Source of the DNA: CAYQDF01 sp964416175
GTDB taxonomy: Bacteria > Chloroflexota > Anaerolineae > Anaerolineales > UBA4823
DNA length: 5,637 nucleotides
Direction of reading: 5' to 3'
Assembly (NCBI GenBank): GCA_964416175.1
Contig: CAYQDF010000173.1
Location: 1 to 5,637 of the forward strand
Positions 1 through 5,596 of this stretch are shown here, piece by piece. How positions within the stretch are numbered: position 1 is the first letter of the stretch; the number at the start of each line of letters is the position of its first letter. The notes beneath the pieces are model-generated. The model worked only from the letters and a program-made list of their open reading frames with translations, did no database searches and was not told where the DNA came from. Position numbers and translations under genes: made by a program.

Positions 1-1
1 A

Positions 2-199
2 TGGATCGACCGGATGACGCTCGCCGAGGTCAAACAGTACCTGGCAGAGGGTGTGCATTTTGCCAGAGGCTCGATGGCTCCCAAGATCCAGGCGATCATC
101 TGGTTTCTGGAAGCTGGCGGGAAGCAGGCGATCATAACCAATCCTGAAAACATCCGGCGCGCCCTGAGAGGCGAAACCGGCACCTGGGTTGTACCTTAA
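2..199 (+). CDS. arcC: Carbamate kinase, C-terminal fragment (5' truncated by window edge)
   Basis: Only the last 65 or so residues are present; the frame is open from base 2 and ends at TAA 197-199. The family is about 310 residues long, so roughly four fifths lies upstream of the window. Carbamate kinase is a cytoplasmic enzyme that transfers phosphate from carbamoyl phosphate to ADP, giving ATP and carbamate, usually as the energy-yielding last step of arginine, citrulline, allantoin or purine-derived ureide breakdown. Visible family hallmarks, in order, are the FARGSMAPK segment (consensus FapGSMgPK), a helix ending in a double Gly, the AIIT strand, and a terminal GETGTWVVP matching the usual G..GT.iv ending. 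The Met at base 14 is internal, because the upstream codons (W-I-D-R) fit the family. It lies 274 bases before the transporter genes, so co-transcription is uncertain. Identification is by remembered consensus, and it is good despite the short length. Confidence 0.88.
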   Translation, partial: WIDRMTLAEVKQYLAEGVHFARGSMAPKIQAIIWFLEAGGKQAIITNPENIRRALRGETGTWVVP

Positions 200-222
200 G
201 GTAAAATAGTCTAATAGCTTCC

Positions 223-247
223 CCAGGATACCCATCGAGGGTATTGG
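223..247 (+). other. Small hairpin downstream of carbamate kinase
   Basis: ATACCC (228-233) pairs perfectly with GGGTAT (239-244) across a 5-base loop. The stem can extend past a two-G bulge through CCA (223-225) with TGG (245-247). It begins about 25 bases after the carbamate kinase stop. What follows is AATAATATAAG rather than a T-run, so it is not a convincing intrinsic terminator. It could be a weak 3'-end or processing structure, or chance. Confidence 0.3.
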
Positions 248-333
248 AATAATATAAGTGCGGTAGTCCTCCGATGGAATTTACGGCCTCTTGAAAGATG
301 TCATCCGGCGTGGAAAATCAAGAACAATGACCA

Positions 334-362
334 TTGACGGAAAGATGGTGTGAAGGTATTCT
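334..362 (+). promoter_or_regulatory. Candidate sigma70-type promoter for the transporter operon
   Basis: TTGACG at 334-339 matches five of six bases of the -35 consensus. TATTCT at 357-362 matches four of six of the -10 consensus. The spacer is 17 bases. Transcription would start near 369, giving a leader of about 105 bases before the lipoprotein ATG. The -35 box overlaps the inverted repeat CAATG-AC-CATTG (325-336), which could be an operator half-site pair. A second, weaker pair is TTGAAA at 291-296 with GAAAAT at 313-318. This rests on pattern matching by eye against a consensus that may not suit the host. Confidence 0.33.
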
Positions 363-460
363 CAACGGCAATATCGCGGATTTCGCGGGAAAGGAGGCAG
401 ACCTCAAACCATCCAAGGATACGTTTGTTTTTGATGCCCAAATCCCTTTAACAAAATATG

Positions 461-466
461 AGGAGG
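461..466 (+). promoter_or_regulatory. Strong Shine-Dalgarno of the BMP lipoprotein gene
   Basis: A full AGGAGG lies seven bases upstream of the ATG at 474. This fixes the start of the binding-protein gene and agrees with the signal peptide that begins at that codon. It is the best ribosome binding site in the window, in keeping with the excess of binding protein that ABC importers usually need. Confidence 0.85.
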
Positions 467-473
467 AGCAAGG

Positions 474-1739
474 ATGTCTAGGAAAAATCTGTGGCCAATG
501 GCTGCCCTGTTATTGATTGCAGTGCTTGTCTTATCTGCGTGTGCAGGGCCAGCTCAACCAACGCAAGAGGCTGAAACGGAACAACCAGAGACTGCGCCAA
601 CCGAGGCCCCGGAGACGGGCGGCCTTCAGATACCTGACGTCGAGGAGGGGAAGTTCAATGTTGCCATGGTGCTGATTGGCCCCCATAATGATGGCGGCTG
701 GTCCCAGGCCCATTATGAGGGTCTGGTTTACGTGGAGCAAAACGTCCCCGACGTGCACGTCGCCTACATCGAGAACGTTCCGGAGGGCGCCGACTCCGAG
801 CAGGTCTTCCGCAGCCTGGCCCGTAAAGGGTTTGACTTGATCTTCGGCACCTCGTTCGGCTACATGGATCCTATGGAAATTGTCGCCAATGAGTTTCCTG
901 ACGCGATGTTTATTCACATCAGCGGTTATAAGTCAAACCAGGAGAACTTCGGGAACCTGTTTGGGGCAATGGAAAACATGAAGTATCTGGCTGGAATGCT
1001 TGCGGGAGCTCGAGCCAAGCTGGATGGAAACCCGAAGATCGGTTACATGGCGACCTTCCCAATCCCGGAGGAGATTCGCTTGGGGAATGCGATAGCCCTG
1101 GGGATGAAGAAAGCCTGCCCCGAGTGCACCATGGATGTCCGCTGGATCAATACTTGGCATGACCCGGTAATCGAAAAAGAGGCGGCAGCTTCGCTGTTCG
1201 ACGCTGGCTCTCAGGTGGTCTTCACCGGGGCTGACACGCCGGCAGTGGCAGACGTCGCCCAGGAGAAAGGCAAGTGGGGGGTCACCTACGACTGGGTTGG
1301 CTCGTGCAAAGTTGAGCGTTGTCTGACCGCTCCATACTGGAACTGGGGACCGGTCTATGCCCAGATCACTCAAGGGGTCATCGATGGCAGCTACCAGGCT
1401 GGATGGGATTACTTCGATGCAGACAGTGGTGGCCTGGGTCTTTTCGGTTTCATGGAAGGCCAGGAACTCACGCCTGGGATGGAGGAGCTGCCAGAAGAAG
1501 TCATCGCAATGGTACAGGATACCCTTCAGAAAATGCTCGCGGGCGAGTTCACCCGATTCGATGTTTTCGCCGGGGAGATCAAGGATAACAAGGGCAACGT
1601 AATCGTACCGGCGGGCGAGAAAATGGAGCAAAGCGATCTGGACCAGTTCCCCCCTGGAGCGCCTGGTTTGGAATGCAAGTACTGCATGTACTGGTGGGCA
1701 GACGGGATTACTGCTGAACTGCCCGAGACTGGTGGATAG
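474..1739 (+). CDS. BMP-family ABC transporter substrate-binding lipoprotein
   Basis: This is the ligand-capturing component of the importer encoded downstream, 421 residues, anchored outside the cytoplasmic membrane. Residues 3-19 form a basic then hydrophobic signal peptide, and L20-S21-A22-C23 is a type II lipobox with lipidation expected on Cys23. Residues 24-58 are a Pro/Glu/Thr-rich linker. The periplasmic-binding-protein type 1 (BMP/Med, COG1744-like) fold runs from about residue 60 to the end. Family motifs are GPHNDGGW (69-76), GTSFGYMD (125-132), FPIPE (195-199), WINTWHDP (224-231) and YWNWGP (288-293). Known BMP proteins such as PnrA/TmpC and NupN bind purine or other nucleosides. 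This motif set resembles BMP members near purine-catabolism genes, so a purine, nucleoside or ureide ligand is inferred, not shown. Three close cysteine pairs (215/218, 278/283, 401/404) are unusual. The start is set by AGGAGG seven bases upstream. The fold assignment is firm; the ligand is not. Confidence 0.93.
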   Translation: MSRKNLWPMAALLLIAVLVLSACAGPAQPTQEAETEQPETAPTEAPETGGLQIPDVEEGKFNVAMVLIGPHNDGGWSQAHYEGLVYVEQNVPDVHVAYIENVPEGADSEQVFRSLARKGFDLIFGTSFGYMDPMEIVANEFPDAMFIHISGYKSNQENFGNLFGAMENMKYLAGMLAGARAKLDGNPKIGYMATFPIPEEIRLGNAIALGMKKACPECTMDVRWINTWHDPVIEKEAAASLFDAGSQVVFTGADTPAVADVAQEKGKWGVTYDWVGSCKVERCLTAPYWNWGPVYAQITQGVIDGSYQAGWDYFDADSGGLGLFGFMEGQELTPGMEELPEEVIAMVQDTLQKMLAGEFTRFDVFAGEIKDNKGNVIVPAGEKMEQSDLDQFPPGAPGLECKYCMYWWADGITAELPETGG

Positions 1740-1753
1740 TTAAATCTTACCGG

Positions 1754-1783
1754 AGGGGCCAGATCGTTTGGGGTCTGGCCCCT
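1754..1783 (+). terminator. GC-rich hairpin between binding-protein and ATPase genes (probable attenuator/mRNA-stabilising element)
   Basis: AGGGGCCAGA (1754-1763) pairs perfectly with TCTGGCCCCT (1774-1783), a 10-bp stem extendable by G-T pairs outward and by a U-G and a C-G pair into the loop. It starts 15 bases after the lipoprotein stop. Only three Ts follow, then GAATTAATT, so it is at best a weak or partial terminator. In binding-protein-dependent importers, such hairpins after the binding-protein gene commonly reduce read-through or protect the upstream mRNA, giving more binding protein than membrane subunits. That role is inferred here from position and structure. Confidence 0.6.
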
Positions 1784-1795
1784 TTGAATTAATTC

Positions 1796-3448
1796 ATGGC
1801 AGACCAACCTCACGAGATCCAATTCGCTGATCCTCCGGGGAATAATCGACCTGACGAGGCTTATTCAACCTCAATGGAAACCGATGTTTCCAAGGTAACG
1901 GCTCCAGAGATTCCTGTCATCGAGATGCGCGCGATTACAAAGAGTTTTCCTGGAGTCCTGGCGAATGATCATATCGACTTCTCGCTCCGCCACGGAGAAA
2001 TTCATGCGCTGTTAGGGGAGAACGGGGCAGGGAAAAGCACATTGATGAATGTTCTGGCGGGATTATACCGGCCAGATGGGGGCACCATCCTGGTAAATGG
2101 CAAACCGGTTTCGTTTTCTTCTCCGCGCGATGCCATCCGGGCTGGGATAGGAATGGTCCACCAGCACTTCATGCTGGTGCCGACGCAGACCGTTACGGAG
2201 AATATCTTGCTGGGGTTGGATCGTCCCCGCTTTCTCATGAGACTGACCGAACACGACGAAATTGTGGCTGACCTGGGTGAGCGCTACGGTTTAAAAGTCG
2301 ATCCACGCGCCAAGATCTGGCAACTCTCGGTCGGCGAACAGCAACGGGTGGAGATTCTTAAGATGCTTTACCGCGGGGCTGAAGTGCTCATTATGGACGA
2401 GCCGACAGCGGTGCTTGCCCCCCAGGAGATTTACAGTTTATTCGAGACTCTCCGCGCCATGGTTTCACAGGGCAAGTCGATCATCTTCATAAGCCACAAG
2501 CTCCAGGAAGTCACCGAGATCGCTGACCGAATCACTGTGCTGCGGAAAGGCAGAGTGACAGCCAGTGATCTGAAAGTCGAAGGGATCAAGCGGGAAGAAC
2601 TCGCCAGCTTGATGGTTGGACGGCCAGTGCTGTTCCGATTGGAGAGGCAGGAATGCCACCCTGGTAAAATTGTTCTTTCTGTAGAAGATGTCCATGCGGA
2701 AAATGATAAGGGGCTCCCGGCATTGCAGGGGGTATCATTCAACGTCCGGGCCGGCGAGATCGTCAGCCTTGCCGGTGTTGCAGGAAATGGGCAACGCGAG
2801 CTCGCCCAGGTGATCTCCGGTCTGCGGCGGTGCAACCGGGGCAAAGTGCTGCTCAATGGTGAGCCGGTCGAAAACCATCCTCCACTTTTAGGCATACAGC
2901 GCGGCCTGGCTCATATCCCCGAGGATCGGACCCATGTTGGTACTGCCCCCAATTTAAGTGTCACCGACAATCTCATCATGAAAAAGTATCGCCAGCCCCC
3001 CTTTGCTCGAGGAGTCATGCTGGATATGCGGGTGGCGGAAAACTACGCCAGGCAACTCAAAGAAGCATACGATATTATCGTGCCGACTGTCGATACTCCA
3101 GTCCGCCTGCTTTCGGGGGGCAATCTACAGCGGGTGATCCTGGCACGGGAGATATCAGGCCAGCCATTATTTATTATCGCCATGCAGCCAACGCGTGGCT
3201 TGGACGTTGGTGCAATCGAAGGGGTGCATCGCCTGCTCCTCGCCCAGCGCGATGCCGGCGCAGCAATTCTACTCGTCTCCGAAGAGCTGGAAGAGCTGCT
3301 TTCTTTGAGTGATCGGATCCTGGTAATCTATGAAGGGAAGATAATGGGGGAAGTTCAGGACGGCGATCTGACGACTATCGGCTTGATGATGACGGGTACG
3401 CCCCTGGAGGAAATTCGGAAAGGCAAAGGTGCCGAATCGCATGTCTGA
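1796..3448 (+). CDS. BMP/nucleoside-type ABC importer ATPase, two fused nucleotide-binding domains
   Basis: A cytoplasmic ATPase of 550 residues that powers the importer; similar in architecture to NupO (YufO) and RbsA. Domain 1 (about 41-275) is intact: Walker A GENGAGKST (74-82), Q-loop Q123, signature LSVGEQQ (177-183), Walker B with catalytic Glu202, and H-loop His234. Domain 2 (about 292-535) is degenerate, as is usual in this family: Walker A reads GVAGNGQRE (327-335) with Gln for the key Lys, the signature LSGGN is kept (439-443), Gln464 replaces the catalytic Glu in MQPTRGLDVGA, and Glu496 stands at the H-loop His. One active ATP site is therefore expected. The D-loop region of domain 1 reads AVLAPQE where AVLTPQE is more usual. 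The first 40 residues look unstructured and have no ribosome binding site before the ATG. Met27 (1874) or Met44 (1925) are alternative starts; an in-frame stop at 1790 rules out anything earlier. Confidence 0.93.
   Translation: MADQPHEIQFADPPGNNRPDEAYSTSMETDVSKVTAPEIPVIEMRAITKSFPGVLANDHIDFSLRHGEIHALLGENGAGKSTLMNVLAGLYRPDGGTILVNGKPVSFSSPRDAIRAGIGMVHQHFMLVPTQTVTENILLGLDRPRFLMRLTEHDEIVADLGERYGLKVDPRAKIWQLSVGEQQRVEILKMLYRGAEVLIMDEPTAVLAPQEIYSLFETLRAMVSQGKSIIFISHKLQEVTEIADRITVLRKGRVTASDLKVEGIKREELASLMVGRPVLFRLERQECHPGKIVLSVEDVHAENDKGLPALQGVSFNVRAGEIVSLAGVAGNGQRELAQVISGLRRCNRGKVLLNGEPVENHPPLLGIQRGLAHIPEDRTHVGTAPNLSVTDNLIMKKYRQPPFARGVMLDMRVAENYARQLKEAYDIIVPTVDTPVRLLSGGNLQRVILAREISGQPLFIIAMQPTRGLDVGAIEGVHRLLLAQRDAGAAILLVSEELEELLSLSDRILVIYEGKIMGEVQDGDLTTIGLMMTGTPLEEIRKGKGAESHV
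3425..3431 (+). promoter_or_regulatory. Ribosome binding site deciding the start of permease 1
   Basis: AAAGGTG inside the end of the ATPase gene ends nine bases before the ATG at 3441. This favours 3441 over the GTG at 3429, which overlaps this same site, and over the ATG at 3450, which is too far. A weaker GGAAAGG (3417-3423) could serve the GTG at 3429, so the longer form is not excluded. Confidence 0.5.
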
Positions 3449-4580
3449 TATGATTTCCTCACCCCAGGTGGTCAAGCGCAGGGTTGTACCTTTTAGCATC
3501 CGGATTGAGTCACGTCTGGTCGAACCACCGCGCTGGTACCCGGCAATGGTTTCATTCGGGGCGATAATACTGGCTTTAATCGCCGGCGGGATTATTATCG
3601 ACCTGGTGGGAGGCGACCCAGTCCGCTCTTATCTGCACATTGCCCGGGCATCGTTTGGAAACCTGGGCGTTCTCTCGGACACTCTTGTGAAAGCAACGCC
3701 GTTGATATTCGTTGGGCTGGCGTGTTCACTGGCCTTCCGGAGCCGTCTATGGAATATTGGAGCTGAAGGCCAGTTTTTCCTGGGCGCTTTTGGAGCCAGC
3801 ACAGTGGTGCTGACGCCCCTGCTGCCTGCTGATACCTCCCCCTGGTTGTTCTTACCAACGATACTGCTGGCAGGGATCGGTGCCGGCGCTTTATGGGGAT
3901 TCATTCCCGGCTTCCTCAAGGCGCGATTCAATGTGAACGAGATCATCACGACCTTAATGATGAATTACATCGCGGTCGCCTGGAATAATTTCTTCATCTA
4001 TGCAGTCTGGAGCGAAGGCGGTTTCCAGATGAGCCCAATGTTTCCTAGAAATGCCTGGCTGCCGCGCCTGACAGACTACGCAGAGCAGGCGCCTGTTCTG
4101 GCTGGATTAACCATCCACGGCGGTTTCTTAATCGCGCTGGTCGTTGCTGCTCTGGTGTGGTTTATCGTCTACCGCAGCCGCTGGGGGTACGAAATCCGGC
4201 TGATCGGCGATAATCCCCAGGCTGCTCGTTACGCTGGCTTGAATATCGCCCGCAATACGATCCTGGTCATGATGTTTTCTGGGGGTTTGGCCGGCCTGGC
4301 TGGTGCCTCGGAGATCATTGGAGTGGTCCACCGTCTGCAGGGGGCGATATCACCCGGGTACGGATTCACGGGTATCATCATTGCTTGGCTGGCAAAATTG
4401 AACCCAATTGCTGTGATCCTCGTATCAATCTTATTTGGGGCGTTGATCCTGGCAGGTCGCGAAATACAACCTTCCGGGATTCCCAAGTTGATCCAGGGCG
4501 TTATTCTCGTCAGTCTAATTGCCAGCGATTTTCTGTTGCGCTACCGGGTCCGGTTTGTAACCCGTCGTGAGGAGGCCTGA
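3441..4580 (+). CDS. ABC importer inner-membrane permease 1 (BPD_transp_2/LivM-like, NupP/YufP type)
   Basis: One of two membrane subunits forming the transport channel, 379 residues from ATG 3441 (383 if GTG 3429 is used; numbering here follows the longer form). A charged N-terminal tail of about 35 residues precedes the membrane part. Hydrophobic segments lie near 38-60, 85-103, 112-131, 138-160, 172-193, 231-249, 277-297, 311-321, 326-343 and 352-371. Family hallmarks are WNIGAEGQFFLGA (108-120), the FNVNEIITTLMMNYIA region (167-182), DNPQAARYAGLN (261-272), GGLAGLAGASEIIG (285-298) and GYGFTGI (310-316). The loop around 250-276 fits the cytoplasmic coupling helix that contacts the ATPase. 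The gene overlaps the ATPase gene by eight bases and the next permease by one, which indicates translational coupling and 1:1 synthesis. It ends in a basic Arg-rich tail. Family assignment is firm; the substrate cannot be read from it. Confidence 0.92.
   Translation: MSDMISSPQVVKRRVVPFSIRIESRLVEPPRWYPAMVSFGAIILALIAGGIIIDLVGGDPVRSYLHIARASFGNLGVLSDTLVKATPLIFVGLACSLAFRSRLWNIGAEGQFFLGAFGASTVVLTPLLPADTSPWLFLPTILLAGIGAGALWGFIPGFLKARFNVNEIITTLMMNYIAVAWNNFFIYAVWSEGGFQMSPMFPRNAWLPRLTDYAEQAPVLAGLTIHGGFLIALVVAALVWFIVYRSRWGYEIRLIGDNPQAARYAGLNIARNTILVMMFSGGLAGLAGASEIIGVVHRLQGAISPGYGFTGIIIAWLAKLNPIAVILVSILFGALILAGREIQPSGIPKLIQGVILVSLIASDFLLRYRVRFVTRREEA
4570..4575 (+). promoter_or_regulatory. Shine-Dalgarno of permease 2, inside the end of permease 1
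   Basis: AGGAGG sits four bases before the ATG at 4580, which is rather close. The TGATG stop/start overlap (TGA 4578-4580, ATG 4580-4582) suggests that ribosomes finishing permease 1 re-initiate here. Confidence 0.7.
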
Positions 4581-5548
4581 TGGACCCCATTGTCATCCTG
4601 CAAGCCGGGGTAGGCACGGGTACTGTCCTGTTATTTGCTACTATCGGGGAGCTTTTCGCTGAGCGTTCTGGTGTCTTAAATCTGGGTGTTGAGGGGATGA
4701 TGCTCGTCGGCGCGATGAGCGCTTTCAGCGTCACACTTGTGACGGGAAATCCCTGGTTGGGCGTCTTGCTGGCAATGTTAGCCGCGGGGTTAATCAGCCA
4801 GATCCACGCTTTTATCGTCGTTACACTTCAAGCTGACCAGGTGGTCAGCGGCCTTGCATTGACCTTCTTGGGAGCCGGGATCAGCGTCGTGCTCGGCGAG
4901 GGGCTGAGCAAAGCCGGCGCGATCTCACTCATGCCTGCTTTTTCGATCCCCCTGCTATCTCAAATTCCGATCGTTGGGCCAATCTTTTTTCAGAATCAAA
5001 GTATCCTGGTTTATGTCGGTTACTTGCTCATCCCACTCTCCTGGTATTTTATCAACAAGACGCGGCCAGGAATGCATCTGCGTGCAGTAGGAGAACACCC
5101 GGCTGCGGCGGATACGCTGGGCATCAACGTTTACCGGCTACGATATTTTTACGTGTTCGTTGGGGGCCTCCTGGCAGGCCTGGCAGGGGCAACGATCAGC
5201 CTGGCGATTTCCCCCGGTTGGTTCAGCGAACTGACCACTGCTGGACAGGGTTGGATTGCCGTCGGTCTCGTCATCTTCGCCCAGTGGGATCCTTTGCGAG
5301 CCGGATTTGGCGCTTATGCCTTTGGCGCTTTGAGGCGGCTGATCCTGGATATTCAGGGCCCAACGGTATTAATGGGATTTCCCAATCCTTTTTACTATAA
5401 TCCATATTGGGGGTTCTTCTTGCAAATGCTTCCTTACGCCTTCACGATAATCGTTTTGGTGATCGGATCACGCGAAGCAGTGCGGAAAAGGCTGGGAGCG
5501 CCGGCGGCATTGGGACTACCTTACATTCGGGGGGAACGCGGGTTATGA
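4580..5548 (+). CDS. ABC importer inner-membrane permease 2 (BPD_transp_2/LivH-like, NupQ/YufQ type)
   Basis: The second membrane subunit, 322 residues, a usual length for this family, pairing with permease 1 as a heterodimer. It is nearly all hydrophobic, with segments near 4-24, 38-56, 58-82, 88-106, 140-158, 188-210, 222-236, 240-254 and 276-296. Family hallmarks are ERSGVLNLGVEGMMLVGA (28-45), ADQVVSGLALT (85-95), the cytoplasmic GEHPAAADTLGINV loop (171-184) that should couple to the ATPase, GGLLAGLAGA (195-204) and GQGWIAVGLVIFAQWDP (222-238). The protein ends in a short basic tail. It starts within a TGATG overlap with permease 1 and is the last transporter gene. The reading frame stays open after its TGA at 5546-5548 into the next gene, which begins 48 bases on. 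Family assignment is firm; substrate specificity is inferred only from the binding protein. Confidence 0.93.
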   Translation: MDPIVILQAGVGTGTVLLFATIGELFAERSGVLNLGVEGMMLVGAMSAFSVTLVTGNPWLGVLLAMLAAGLISQIHAFIVVTLQADQVVSGLALTFLGAGISVVLGEGLSKAGAISLMPAFSIPLLSQIPIVGPIFFQNQSILVYVGYLLIPLSWYFINKTRPGMHLRAVGEHPAAADTLGINVYRLRYFYVFVGGLLAGLAGATISLAISPGWFSELTTAGQGWIAVGLVIFAQWDPLRAGFGAYAFGALRRLILDIQGPTVLMGFPNPFYYNPYWGFFLQMLPYAFTIIVLVIGSREAVRKRLGAPAALGLPYIRGERGL

Positions 5549-5585
5549 TATTCCGTATCGGACCAGGCTAGCAGACAAGTCGATC

Positions 5586-5590
5586 AGGTG
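5586..5590 (+). promoter_or_regulatory. Probable ribosome binding site of the 3'-terminal gene
   Basis: AGGTG lies six bases before the GTG at 5597 and is the only SD-like sequence in the 48-base gap. It favours GTG 5597 over the in-frame GTG at 5588, which overlaps this site. Confidence 0.5.
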
Positions 5591-5596
5591 TCCACA

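Larger units (their letters stand above)
200..473. other. Intergenic/leader region before the transporter operon
   Basis: I see no supportable gene in these 274 bases. Frames that remain open here have no family resemblance and poor starts. Contents noted: a 12-base palindrome TACCTTAAGGTA (192-203) overlapping the carbamate kinase stop; a bulged hairpin (223-247); a candidate promoter (334-362) overlapping the inverted repeat CAATG-AC-CATTG (325-336); a near-duplicate TCGCGGA/TCGCGGGA (374-380 and 383-390); an orphan AAGGAGG (391-397) with no start codon at a useful distance; and the ribosome binding site of the lipoprotein gene. I looked for a purine-riboswitch core, given the likely substrate, and did not find one. 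Confidence 0.6.

Noticed and set aside
200..473. Possible purine riboswitch upstream of a putative purine importer.
   Set aside because: I could not find the conserved three-helix core or loop sequences; the only hairpins are small and simple.
458..481. Seven-codon mini-ORF (M-R-R-S-K-D-V) over the lipoprotein ribosome binding site, which could look like a leader peptide.
   Set aside because: Its tandem AGG codons are simply the Shine-Dalgarno, it has no ribosome binding site of its own, and no regulatory codon pattern is visible.
334..516. Open frame starting with TTG, 60 residues, before and overlapping the lipoprotein gene.
   Set aside because: It has a poor start without a ribosome binding site, no recognisable family, and overlaps the well-supported lipoprotein start in another frame.
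933..1631. Long open frame on the minus strand (232 codons) opposite the lipoprotein gene.
   Set aside because: It lies entirely within the well-supported lipoprotein gene, has no family resemblance, and is a normal effect of codon bias in the opposing gene.
1719..1736. LPETGG at the extreme C-terminus of the lipoprotein, resembling a sortase LPxTG signal; PETGG also occurs at residues 46-50.
   Set aside because: A sortase signal needs a following hydrophobic segment and basic tail, and here the protein ends at once. The protein already has a lipobox anchor. The repeat of PETGG probably reflects Pro/Glu/Thr-rich composition.
2431..2895. Minus-strand open frames opposite the ATPase and permease genes.
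   Set aside because: They are compositionally odd translations with no domain resemblance, antisense to strongly conserved transporter genes.
3429..3440. GTG at 3429 as the start of permease 1.
   Set aside because: ATG 3441 has a better-placed AAAGGTG nine bases upstream, and the extra four residues are not conserved-looking; the choice is only moderately secure.
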